From assembly GCA_046760505.1 (NCBI GenBank), contig JBHIEG010000028.1, positions 1-19,916 of the forward strand: a stretch of DNA of 19,916 bases. The letters run 5' to 3'. Positions 7,033-14,579 of this stretch are shown piece by piece (the stretch's first letter is position 1; the number at the start of each line of letters is the position of its first letter). The notes under the pieces were generated by a model that saw only the letters and a program-made list of their open reading frames with translations, was not told where the DNA came from and did not search any database. The translations under genes were made by a program, and so were the position numbers. Origin of the DNA: CAYFZR01 sp046760505 [NCBI: Candidatus Hydrothermarchaeota archaeon] (GTDB lineage: Archaea; CAYFZR01).

Positions 7033-7890
7033 TCATTCAACGTTTATCCAGAGATGAGTTTCGCGATAGGGTTCGGTAAAATTATTCTCTTTGTATAGTA
7101 AAAACTCCAACTTCAAATCCTTACCTTTTTTATTGGGAGTAAATATAATGGGCTCCTCGAAAGTCTCGTTGTGGTCTAGGCGCAGGGTTTTCTCAATTAA
7201 AGTTTCGTTGGATAGTTTTATTCTGAGCGTATAGTTGATCGTTTCGTATTCATGATTTACTATGCCCAGTATAACCTTTCCGGAATCTCCTAACTTCAAT
7301 TCAGTTGGATAATTCTTAGCAGATCCGTTTGGACCTAAAATGTAAAATTCCGTAAATCTTTCTCCTTTCTTTGGAGTTACAATAACGTATGCAAGCATGC
7401 ATACCGCTAAAAAGATGGAAATGATGAGAAAGATCGTCAGTATCTTGTCTACCTTACTTTTAGGCTTCTCAAAGATCTCTGCCTTAAATGATTCATAGAT
7501 CTCTTTAAATGGAACAAAAAATCTCTCCTCCTCTGGGAGTTTTAGTCTCCTTAGATGCGCGGTTACCACAAGCGCTAGGGTGAATACGGATAGAGTAACA
7601 ATTATCGGAATCAGTCTAATACCGAAGGGCGTGTAGTTTAAAACCAAGCCGAGCAATGGAACAACCGCTATGCTAAGTCCAAAACTCAAGGCAAATCTCT
7701 CTATTCCATCTAGATCTCCTTTTCTTGGAAATAAGGATGCTATCAATGCATATCCCGGCAGAAAAAGGACCATCATTATTCCAAGAATCACCCTGACTGG
7801 AGTCTTATTCAAGGGGGGAACGAGTACAAAGAGGAGTGTAAGTAGTACAAGCGCGGTTACGATTTGCAGATCTTTTGGAATCTTGAGCAT
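7033..7890 (-). CDS. DUF1616 membrane protein
   Basis: A 285-residue membrane protein matching the archaeal DUF1616 family. Residues 8-112 hold about four helices, including GIMMVLFLPGYALIASLFP (37-55). A soluble cytoplasmic stretch (113-146) and a fifth helix (148-171) follow. The C-terminal extracellular part contains EFYILGPNGSAKNYP (181-195) and GIVNHEYETINYTLRI (209-224), a CARDB-like beta domain with several N-glycosylation sequons. The family is common near archaeal surface-glycan and exosortase-type genes; its activity is unknown. No ribosome site is evident, but a TATA-like CTTATTTTTA (7911-7920) lies about 26 nt before the ATG, fitting a leaderless message. Its stop is one base from the stop of the convergent gene. 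Confidence 0.85.
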   Translation of the reverse strand: MLKIPKDLQIVTALVLLTLLFVLVPPLNKTPVRVILGIMMVLFLPGYALIASLFPRKGDLDGIERFALSFGLSIAVVPLLGLVLNYTPFGIRLIPIIVTLSVFTLALVVTAHLRRLKLPEEERFFVPFKEIYESFKAEIFEKPKSKVDKILTIFLIISIFLAVCMLAYVIVTPKKGERFTEFYILGPNGSAKNYPTELKLGDSGKVILGIVNHEYETINYTLRIKLSNETLIEKTLRLDHNETFEEPIIFTPNKKGKDLKLEFLLYKENNFTEPYRETHLWINVE

Positions 7891-7937
7891 ATGTTTAACT
7901 GAACTTTACATAAAAATAAGTTTATGCATGAGAATGT

Positions 7938-8252
7938 TCAAGATATGAGGACAAAATAGATCTTATTTATAAGTATGATGGTAAAAACTAATAACAAGGC
8001 TAAAATAGAGGCTTTTGTGCCGTTTGTCAGTGTTTTAATCCTTTTTGATATCGCTGACGTGGATAATTCCACTATGATCAAGAGCATGATAAGCGCTATG
8101 GTGGCAATCATTCCATTTGTCTCAAAATTCATGTGCAGTCCGGATACGGTAAGAGCATTGGTGGAAATCGCGCTGACACTTGATACAGAAGAAGTGGTTG
8201 TTGTGGTTGTGGTAACAGTAGAAGTGGTTGTGGTTATGGTCGATGAAATCAT
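7938..8252 (-). CDS. Small Thr/Ser-rich membrane protein
   Basis: A 104-residue product beginning with a Thr/Ser-rich stretch (3-31, with runs of 4 and 7 Thr). It is followed by a hydrophobic helix (48-68), a basic turn SKRIK (69-73) and a second helix (80-101). The Thr/Ser region would be a natural O-glycosylated linker outside the cell. The strand choice rests on a TATA-like TTATAAATA (8275-8283) about 27 nt before the ATG, ideal for a leaderless transcript, and on the same direction as the archaeosortase genes. The opposite strand is also open here but lacks such a promoter and would encode a Val-rich repeat. I recognise no family. Linker, helix and basic cluster resemble the parts of a sorting signal, but the second helix makes this unusual. 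Confidence 0.55.
   Translation of the reverse strand: MISSTITTTTSTVTTTTTTTSSVSSVSAISTNALTVSGLHMNFETNGMIATIALIMLLIIVELSTSAISKRIKTLTNGTKASILALLLVFTIILINKIYFVLIS
8191..8240. repeat. Low-complexity GTGGTTGT repeats encoding the Thr tract
   Basis: GAAGTGGTTG occurs at 8191 and again at 8221, with GTGGTTGT units between and after. On the minus strand this gives ACA/ACC threonine codons. Repeat expansion probably shaped the Thr tract of the small membrane protein. Confidence 0.6.
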
Positions 8253-8274
8253 AAATGATATTCAAGCATACTCA

Positions 8275-8283
8275 TATTTATAA
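8275..8283 (-). promoter_or_regulatory. TATA-like promoter of the Thr-rich gene
   Basis: Read on the minus strand the sequence is TTATAAATA, close to the archaeal TATA consensus. Its centre lies about 27 nt before the ATG at 8252, so transcription would begin at or next to the start codon. Confidence 0.5.
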
Positions 8284-8303
8284 TTTTCTTTCATTATACT
8301 GAT

Positions 8304-8873
8304 CTAATCTCTTGTCTTTTGAATTATCCTATCTAACAGTTTTATCTCCTTTTCAGCGAAAAAAAGCGCTGTGTCATGGGCTTCTTCTACATTTTGCGTT
8401 ACAGGGGTACAAATCTGAATCATCATGCTGTACTTAAAGCTCGGAAGAAAGAATAAAACCTTGGATCTCCTCTCAAATATATTCAAGTACCATGCTATAA
8501 CCCATCTTTTTTCTCCGTTCTTTTCTACCAAAAGTTTCATCACATTTCTATCGTGGTAGATGGTTTTTTCTTTCGTTAATATGTTCCATCCGGCCAGTTT
8601 ATAGCATGTATACGGGTCCTGCAAACTTTTAAGCCCCCTACCTTTATAAAGCGCTATCCATGTCTTCACATCCTTGGATGTATACTGTTTTACGGCTACA
8701 GATTCTTTTTCTGATAGGGTAGACTCCCTGAATCCTGTTATAGTTGGAAACAACTCTTCCGATTTAAGCTCTGGAATTGAATCTCTTGGGAGAGGCTTTT
8801 GAACTATTAAAGGTATCCAAGACAGTATAAGTATGGTTAAGACAAGCAAGGCGTATCTCTGCTCTTTATTCAT
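8304..8873 (-). CDS. EpsI-like exosortase-associated protein
   Basis: A 189-residue protein with one N-terminal signal-anchor helix (7-25) and an extracytoplasmic domain. The segment DPYTCYKLAGWNI (86-98), with Cys90 and Gly95-Trp96, recalls the Cys-x(n)-Gly-Trp motif of EpsI/DUF3485 proteins. In bacteria those are encoded next to, or fused to, exosortases. The start overlaps the end of the archaeosortase gene by 8 nt, and the ribosome site GAGGGTG lies 7 nt before the ATG, so the two are cotranslated. That context supports the family call, which from sequence alone is weaker because overall similarity looks low. The biochemical role of EpsI domains is not known; a partner in handling the sortase substrate is the usual idea. 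Confidence 0.7.
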   Translation of the reverse strand: MNKEQRYALLVLTILILSWIPLIVQKPLPRDSIPELKSEELFPTITGFRESTLSEKESVAVKQYTSKDVKTWIALYKGRGLKSLQDPYTCYKLAGWNILTKEKTIYHDRNVMKLLVEKNGEKRWVIAWYLNIFERRSKVLFFLPSFKYSMMIQICTPVTQNVEEAHDTALFFAEKEIKLLDRIIQKTRD

Positions 8874-9657
8874 GGGCGAGCACCCTCAAATAAACTATCA
8901 TCAGGATCATGAACATTAACCAGCCTCCAAATATGTGAAACACTCCTTGAGCCAAGTGCATATTGTTTAGTGCTATCAGCAAGATCAGCATTAGTCTCAT
9001 GACATTAATTGCAGGTATGAGTAAGAGTATCGAAAGGCTTAAAATAGTTTTTCTCTTTAGGCTTTGGAGAGGTAAAAGAAAGATAAACGCTGTAAACACA
9101 AAAAAAGGTATCAGGATCTCTCCGCTACTGCAGAGAGGAGTTATATAGAACATAGGCACTCCTTCGTTGAGTATAACCGTATCTTTTAGAGATAGATCAG
9201 TACCCAATCCATTTAATATGTCGATGGCTAAGTTAGCCTCTAAAAGTGATAGTTTGGCTCCAAAATAGGTTATCACGTAGTAGTTTGGTGGTATTAAAAA
9301 TATTAAAAAGAGTATTGAAGGAATTGCTTTTTTTACCTTTTGAACAGGATAAAAGAGCAGTAAATAGCCAAATATGAAAGCCATTAGAGACAGAATCATT
9401 ACTTCCATCGAGAGATAGAACAGATTATACCTGAGAAAAGAGACAAGTACCAGTAAAATCAGACCCGCTACCCTGAAAAATTTTTCATTTTCACAGGGGA
9501 TTTTCCATCTTTCTTTAAATATAATAAAGGACATTATGGGCACCAGGATGCCGTGCCTTGACCACGGATCTTCGTACCAAATTGATAGAAGGCGAAAGAT
9601 CTCACTGCCGAAAAGAGGAATCAATGCGAGAATAAATACTGCATTTATGAATCGCAT
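8866..9657 (-). CDS. Archaeosortase/exosortase-family transpeptidase
   Basis: A 263-residue multi-helix membrane protein with the catalytic triad of the family: Cys176 in TPLCSSGE, Arg221 in INVMRLML and His241 in VFHIFGGW. The N-terminal signature WYEDPWSRHGILVP (27-40) and the central IPPNYYVITYFG (122-133) also match. These enzymes cleave a C-terminal tripartite signal (short motif, helix, basic cluster) on exported proteins and are thought to transfer them to a lipid or other anchor. I chose the ATG at 9657; the frame stays open to 9852, but that part overlaps the protease gene and does not resemble the family. There is no clear ribosome site. A TATA-like TTTATAAAG near 9692-9700 may be an internal promoter. 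The subtype (ArtA-E) cannot be assigned by eye, and no canonical substrate is encoded here. Confidence 0.9.
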   Translation of the reverse strand: MRFINAVFILALIPLFGSEIFRLLSIWYEDPWSRHGILVPIMSFIIFKERWKIPCENEKFFRVAGLILLVLVSFLRYNLFYLSMEVMILSLMAFIFGYLLLFYPVQKVKKAIPSILFLIFLIPPNYYVITYFGAKLSLLEANLAIDILNGLGTDLSLKDTVILNEGVPMFYITPLCSSGEILIPFFVFTAFIFLLPLQSLKRKTILSLSILLLIPAINVMRLMLILLIALNNMHLAQGVFHIFGGWLMFMILMIVYLRVLAHE

Positions 9658-9695
9658 ACCGAGTAACTCTGTGTAGGATAACTCTATAAATTTCT

Positions 9696-10535
9696 TTATA
9701 AAAATTTGTGATACGGGAGCATCTGAAACAACACCATGTTCACCATGAAGTGAGCGGCTATGGGAGTCATCAGACTTCTCGTAACATAAAAAATAATTCC
9801 AAATACTATTCCTACGTAGAATGTAAAAGCGATCTCCATGGAACTTAGCCATATGCTGTGCATGCCGCTGAATATAATGCTTGTCAATATGATTGCATAG
9901 AAAGAATCCGTAACCTTCAGTGCATTCGAGAGAAAAATCCCCCTGTATAGAAGCTCTTCTGTGAACCCAAGCATGAAAAATGTAGATACAGATACGAACG
10001 GATAGTAAGGTAAGACCTTTCCGGGAGAGAGTATTAAAAATTCAGTTATTCCAAGTATGGCTCCGAGTATCAGACCCAGGACAATGTTTTTCACGAAGTT
10101 TTCTCTGATCAGCCCTAGATCCCTAAGATCAAAGCCCTGATGATAGGCAAGGATCATGGAGGCTGGCAGCAGTATGGAATATGTTATCTGAAACTGATAG
10201 TGGGTCAGGAATAGATTTAAGGGAAGTCCGGAATTTACCAGACGGAGTAATGCGAAGAGTATAAAACTCTGAATTACGAGAACGATATTTCTTTCATCTA
10301 TAAAGAGAGGAGAAAGCACTGCGAGGATTATGAGTGCTACATACGCTACTATGCCCCAGTAGGTTGAGTGGTAGGAATAAATGCCCTCGCTGGATAGGAG
10401 AAACAGCGTAAATATCAATGGATACTTCATCTTGCTTAGGTTAAATCTTTCTAAGGAGAGATATTTAATAGCCAGTACAATGCAGGAGATTATTATAAGT
10501 ATATTCAAGATTAATACGGGAAAGCCGATGTTCAT
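9696..10535 (-). CDS. CPBP-family intramembrane metalloprotease
   Basis: A 279-residue membrane protein with about eight helices and the CPBP (CAAX protease/bacteriocin-processing, Abi) motifs: EELLYR (193-198), FSGMH (222-226) and HFMVN (262-266). Glu193, Glu194, Arg198, His226, His262 and Asn266 are in place, so it should be active. Its ATG overlaps the stop of the large surface-protein gene (ATGA), with GAGG 5-7 nt before it. The archaeosortase follows after 38 nt. Fusions of a CPBP protease with an exosortase are known in bacteria (exosortase E type), so the adjacency suggests joint action on a membrane-embedded substrate. Natural candidates are the two paralogous proteins encoded just upstream; this is inference. 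Confidence 0.9.
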   Translation of the reverse strand: MNIGFPVLILNILIIISCIVLAIKYLSLERFNLSKMKYPLIFTLFLLSSEGIYSYHSTYWGIVAYVALIILAVLSPLFIDERNIVLVIQSFILFALLRLVNSGLPLNLFLTHYQFQITYSILLPASMILAYHQGFDLRDLGLIRENFVKNIVLGLILGAILGITEFLILSPGKVLPYYPFVSVSTFFMLGFTEELLYRGIFLSNALKVTDSFYAIILTSIIFSGMHSIWLSSMEIAFTFYVGIVFGIIFYVTRSLMTPIAAHFMVNMVLFQMLPYHKFL

Positions 10536-12907
10536 TCTTCCTCATCTCCCATCATGGCATAATTCTTGATGGCATAAATCGTGATGACAAATACAATCAG
10601 TGCGAGCGTAACCATTACCTTTAATGATCGAATTTTATCTTTGAGACTCGATAGATCATCTTTGGCAAATGATATTGTAATCTCAGCGTAATCATATGCA
10701 CGTTTAGCCTGAAGTTTGGAATCTGAATACAGGTGTGCCATGTACAGCGACCTTGCCTCGCTTTCATACTCTCTAGCCCTCTTGTAAAGGGACATCAGGT
10801 GATCCATGTCCTCCTTATCGGACTTGATCCAGAGGAACTCTACACTCTCCAGTTCTTTTATCAGATCACCTGCCTCTTTCAGCCTTTCCTCACATGATTT
10901 CAAATATTCCAATGCGGGTTCCTTTTCCTCAATTTCCTTCTTTCTTTCAATGTAACTGTACCTGTTTTCTGCAAGCGTTAAAAGCACGCTTGAAGAGTTC
11001 AAGAAGGAGTTTGCCCTGAGGAATTCTCCTTCAGAATATGCCTTTCTCGAGTCCTCCAACATCTTTTTGCTTAGATACAACAGTTCACTTGCATGGAGGG
11101 CGTCCGGGGATTTTATATAAGAAAGTTTATCTTCCAGCTCCAGGATCTCTTCCTCATTTTTTTCAATGCTTTTTGGAATTTTTTCTTTTATATAAGATAA
11201 TTTTTCGGTTTGTTTTCTTTTAAGTTCTGCCTTTCTTGTTTCCTGTATCCTTGCAATCTTTTTAAGTTCGTCATTGTAGTCTATTCTCAATGTTATATTG
11301 GTGGGAGATGTAAATTTATAGTAGAAAACGTCTTTTCCATCCTCTTTATATTGATACGCTGGAGGAGGAGAAGCTTTTTTAAGAATCAAACCTTCTGGAA
11401 GTTTTACTAAAATTTCAGCAAGAAAAACCTCTCTATTCAGAGCAGGTTTCAGGTAGAGGTAGTAATCAAAATCGCTCACTCTATTTATAAGATCTTTTGT
11501 ATAGGTCTCGATGGTATATCTGTATCGCCTTGTGTGCCTTACTGGCTCTCTAAAGGATGTTTGTATCAGGCTACCTTTGTCTTCCGGGATTACATTAAAT
11601 TTTAACGGCCCGTAGCGATCATATATCGCGAAAGAATTGGTGCTTCCCAGATTAAGATATATCCTGTCGTGGGTTATGTATGAAAAAGAGACATTGTTCT
11701 CGTATACTATGGTTCCGGTGAAATGGCAGGTTCCCGCCCCGGTTACATCAACGGTAAAGTAGACATTTGGATAGAAACCCTCTGAGCTTATGGCATGGGC
11801 TGGCAGCATTAATGCGAGAAGCAGAAACCAGAACCTCTTTCTAAAAAGGAAATAGAATATCAGCATCGTGAGTAGGGGTAGAACAGTGCCCATCGGGACA
11901 AATGGAACTGGAGGAATCACCTCTGGTTTGGTATAAACTTTTGCCCTCTTGATTTTCTCTCTCAAATAATCTAGAAGAAATGTCGCGGTTCTATTACTCT
12001 TGCGTATATCCACCGTCCATTTGCTCACCTCAGTAATTGGCAATTCAGTTTTAGGTATACTTACTTCGATGCTCTTTTCTCCCCATGAGATTGATGAACA
12101 CGATGCTAAACCGCTAAAATATGTTTTGTTCCATTTATACAATCTAAAAGAATCTCTTTCATCGATTTTAATCATGTAATCTGCTCCCATGGATGGAGGC
12201 TCCTCTCCGCTTGCTGATGTTGGCATCAAGGAAAGTGAGAATCCTGTTTTATTAGAGGAATCAGCATCGATCCATATGGTAAATTGCTTTGAGTAGGGCA
12301 GTGATTTCTCTATATCGCCCTCGGTTACGATCTTATAGTGCACGGTATCGTTCCCCTCAGATAGATATGAATTCACTATGTTTGATTCTGCAGGCGGCTT
12401 TTTTACATCCCCATCTTTGATAGAAGTTTTCCAGACCGGGGTTATGTTTTTTACAGATAGTTTTTCGATTTCTCTTCTATAATCAAAAAAATAGGCATTT
12501 GGGCGATTATACCTATCATATACAAAAAAAGGATAGAGACCATCTTCTTTTATGGAGGAAAGTTCAAATATAAGGATATATGGCTGAAGAGCCTTTAATT
12601 TTTCTAATTGAATGGAATAAGCCCTTTCCGCATGGAGTAATTTTGGCGTGATATTTAGAACCCTTATATCAATCCTCTTGGCATCAATGTCATAGGCTCT
12701 GAAATTCCTCGCGTATAAATTCTCAGAGAGTTCTATGGTTATGTTCTCCTTTTCCAAGTTTATGTCAGAGGTTAGAGTCACCATAGTACTTACAATAGGT
12801 CTTTGATCACTTGCTTTTTGGTCCGTGCATAAAATACTGGTCTGCGCGAGAGCAACGGGTAAAAGAAGTGCGATCAAGGTTACGAATGTTACATTTTTCA
12901 GAACCAT
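10532..12907 (-). CDS. Large composite surface protein with internal transmembrane hairpin
   Basis: A 791-residue product that reads like two proteins joined. Residues 1-22 are a signal peptide (cut near ALA). The first ectodomain (23-325) includes IWIDADSSNKTGF (211-223) and GADYMIKI (241-248), resembling DOMON/CBM9-like beta sandwiches. PPVPFVPMG (332-340), a helix (341-355), RKR (356-358) and a second helix (359-372) ending in AHA then make a hairpin. The second half repeats the layout of the neighbouring 473-residue protein: beta domain (373-545), helical segments (550-760, with FLWI at 691-694) and a C-terminal helix (764-780). Only a short acidic tail is cytoplasmic. The gene starts 1 nt after its paralogue's stop, with GAGGG just upstream, and overlaps the CPBP gene. 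A fusion of two ancestral genes fits best. Function is unrecognised; it is a candidate client of the archaeosortase/protease. Confidence 0.85.
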   Translation of the reverse strand: MVLKNVTFVTLIALLLPVALAQTSILCTDQKASDQRPIVSTMVTLTSDINLEKENITIELSENLYARNFRAYDIDAKRIDIRVLNITPKLLHAERAYSIQLEKLKALQPYILIFELSSIKEDGLYPFFVYDRYNRPNAYFFDYRREIEKLSVKNITPVWKTSIKDGDVKKPPAESNIVNSYLSEGNDTVHYKIVTEGDIEKSLPYSKQFTIWIDADSSNKTGFSLSLMPTSASGEEPPSMGADYMIKIDERDSFRLYKWNKTYFSGLASCSSISWGEKSIEVSIPKTELPITEVSKWTVDIRKSNRTATFLLDYLREKIKRAKVYTKPEVIPPVPFVPMGTVLPLLTMLIFYFLFRKRFWFLLLALMLPAHAISSEGFYPNVYFTVDVTGAGTCHFTGTIVYENNVSFSYITHDRIYLNLGSTNSFAIYDRYGPLKFNVIPEDKGSLIQTSFREPVRHTRRYRYTIETYTKDLINRVSDFDYYLYLKPALNREVFLAEILVKLPEGLILKKASPPPAYQYKEDGKDVFYYKFTSPTNITLRIDYNDELKKIARIQETRKAELKRKQTEKLSYIKEKIPKSIEKNEEEILELEDKLSYIKSPDALHASELLYLSKKMLEDSRKAYSEGEFLRANSFLNSSSVLLTLAENRYSYIERKKEIEEKEPALEYLKSCEERLKEAGDLIKELESVEFLWIKSDKEDMDHLMSLYKRAREYESEARSLYMAHLYSDSKLQAKRAYDYAEITISFAKDDLSSLKDKIRSLKVMVTLALIVFVITIYAIKNYAMMGDEEE

Positions 12908-12908
12908 A

Positions 12909-14330
12909 TCATCCCTCTTTAATTTTTTCTTGGATCTTGGAGATTTTTTTATCGATTTCTTCCAACCTTCTCTCGTACTCCTCCTTGGATATCAGTTTTC
13001 TCTCATAGTCCTTGGATACTTTGATATACTCTTCCCTAAGCGACTCCAATGCTTCTGAGGGCTCTTCCATGCCAGAAATATAATCATAAAACCGGGAGAA
13101 TCTAAAGGCTATGTTCTCTTTGAATATCGCAAACACTCCTGCAAGAAGAATTACTCCGATTCCTAAGAGTGTTAATCGAACCATGGATTCTTTCCGTCTA
13201 ATCTCTCTGTCAGCAAGTGCAATAGCCTTAGAAGCATATTCCCAGGATTTTTTTGCCTCTACATTTGCTAAAAGATATTTTTTATTTTGGAGTGCTTTTT
13301 TCGCACTTTGATAATGGAGTTTTGAAGAGGAATATTCTTTGTTCACCCCGGTTACATTGGGCTCGATCCAGAGAAATCCATTCAGATGATCAAGTTTTTT
13401 TTCTATACGTCTCAAACTTTCATTAGCCATCTTTAGGTACATCAAACTAGATTTCAGAGCCTCTTTCTCAGTTTTTTGATTAAATTCTTCCAATTTGATT
13501 TGAATAGAATCAATCAAACGTGTCGATGATAACAGATAAGCCTCAGCGCTGTCAAAATCAGATTTTTTTAAATAGGACTGAGACAGTGCCAGCATTTCTT
13601 CTGCCTTATCTAAACACTCTAAGTACAGATCAACATTTCTCTCAACTTCTTGGAGTTCTGATGCAAGAGTCCTGAGACCGTTAATCCTCTCAATTTGGTT
13701 GGATATGTTTTGCTCTAACTCCAACGTTTTGGGCTCTGGGGGATTAAGTATCTTGGTGCCTCCTTTCTCACGGTTGTAGTGTATTGATATCCTTGTAAGA
13801 TCCGACATGGGCTTCAAATCATAGAAGAAGACAATTCTCTTTCCCTCTTTATATATCCGCTCTGGATCGGGTGAATAAGACCTGTACCTTGCGTTGTAAG
13901 GCAGTCTTATGAGTACATCAAGATCAGATACAGGTATTCCCTCGATGGTGCCGAATGTAAGGTTGAAGACGTATGAAAAAGTTCCAGTCTTGGTAACCAG
14001 TCCCTTTGAATAAAATTTCACCGTGTATCTTAAAACTTCTTTCGCAACGTCTCTTCTAAACTTAATGTCTATTGTTGATATATCTCCTTTTCTGATATCA
14101 TAATCAAAGGGTCCTTCCTCGCTTAATATTTCAACGTACCAGATTTCATCCACATTTAAGAATACAGTATCCTTGGTTGCGATTGTTTCATACTGAAGGT
14201 TGGAGTATGTAACGTTTAATACTATATAGGCAATTTCTTCCTCCAAAAGATCACAAGTTACCTTTATCTCCGGATGTATTCCAGAATAGCCCTGAACAGT
14301 AGAGAGAAGAGCGAGCATCATCAGCATCAT
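12909..14330 (-). CDS. Membrane-anchored surface protein, paralogue of the downstream gene's second half
   Basis: A 473-residue exported protein. It has a short signal peptide (1-14, or longer from an upstream ATA codon), a beta-rich ectodomain (15-187) and long helical stretches (205-380, with FLWI at 319-322). A transmembrane helix (383-403) and a cytoplasmic tail (404-473) follow. The tail segment LISKEEYERRLEEIDKKI (446-463) resembles a SHOCT-type helical motif. From the beta domain to the membrane helix it aligns with residues about 415-780 of the next gene: shared VLIRLP/ILVKLP, FFYDL/FYYKF, FLWI, and the AKKSWEYASKAIALA/AKRAYDYAEITISFA helix. It is first in the minus-strand operon. The strong site GGGGAGGTT (14351-14359) lies too far from the ATG at 14330 but well placed for ATA at 14343-14345. 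Function unrecognised. Confidence 0.85.
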   Translation of the reverse strand: MMLMMLALLSTVQGYSGIHPEIKVTCDLLEEEIAYIVLNVTYSNLQYETIATKDTVFLNVDEIWYVEILSEEGPFDYDIRKGDISTIDIKFRRDVAKEVLRYTVKFYSKGLVTKTGTFSYVFNLTFGTIEGIPVSDLDVLIRLPYNARYRSYSPDPERIYKEGKRIVFFYDLKPMSDLTRISIHYNREKGGTKILNPPEPKTLELEQNISNQIERINGLRTLASELQEVERNVDLYLECLDKAEEMLALSQSYLKKSDFDSAEAYLLSSTRLIDSIQIKLEEFNQKTEKEALKSSLMYLKMANESLRRIEKKLDHLNGFLWIEPNVTGVNKEYSSSKLHYQSAKKALQNKKYLLANVEAKKSWEYASKAIALADREIRRKESMVRLTLLGIGVILLAGVFAIFKENIAFRFSRFYDYISGMEEPSEALESLREEYIKVSKDYERKLISKEEYERRLEEIDKKISKIQEKIKEG

Positions 14331-14350
14331 AGCAATAAGTCTTATGGTCG

Positions 14351-14359
14351 AACCTCCCC
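14351..14359 (-). promoter_or_regulatory. Strong ribosome site pointing to a non-AUG start
   Basis: On the minus strand GGGGAGGTT contains a perfect GGAGGT. It is 21 nt before the first ATG (14330) but only 6 nt before an in-frame ATA (14345-14343). The ATA start would add five residues, including an arginine, to the signal peptide. Confidence 0.55.
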
Positions 14360-14380
14360 TGAGTTATCTTCTACCGTGAA

Positions 14381-14391
14381 ATTTAAAAATT
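14381..14391 (-). promoter_or_regulatory. TATA-like promoter of the surface-protein/archaeosortase operon
   Basis: On the minus strand AATTTTTAAAT resembles a TATA box. A transcript start about 25 nt downstream would fall near 14360, just before the strong ribosome site. Confidence 0.4.
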
Positions 14392-14579
14392 CTTCCATGA
14401 GCCACTGGATCTTTCGGCTATGAAGAAAAATATTACCTTAAAAACTTTGTCATCGGTAAAAATGTTGTATCCGCAAAATAATTAAATTGATTAAGAAATT
14501 CAAATAAAGGAGATAAACGACGGAGATAAATTGAGGGAAAGATAGTTAGAAATGAGAGTTTACATTAAAGGTGCTTGAG
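14392..14579. other. Divergent intergenic region between the surface operon and hisD
   Basis: I see no gene in this stretch. It is AT-rich and should hold the promoter for hisD; TAATTAAAT near 14479-14487, preceded by CCGCAAAA, is a weak candidate. GGAGATAAA occurs twice, at 14509-14517 and 14522-14530, 13 bp apart, which might be a regulator site. AAAGGTG (14567-14573) is the ribosome site of hisD. Confidence 0.4.

Noticed and set aside
8191-8240. Short repeats considered as a CRISPR or minisatellite array
   Set aside because: Units are short, irregular and lack spacers; they are explained by the Thr tract of the minus-strand protein.
7975-8283. Plus-strand 102-codon open frame opposite the Thr-rich gene
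   Set aside because: It would encode a Val-rich repeat tract, its nearest TATA-like sequence is only a few bases before the ATG, and neighbouring genes run on the minus strand.
9658-9852. N-terminal extension of the archaeosortase frame
   Set aside because: It overlaps the end of the CPBP protease gene, has no resemblance to exosortases and contains charged, low-hydrophobicity sequence; the first ATG after the protease stop fits the family length.
12811-13058. Two overlapping plus-strand frames at the junction of the surface-protein genes
   Set aside because: They are antisense to signal-peptide and coiled-coil coding sequence and have no start signals.
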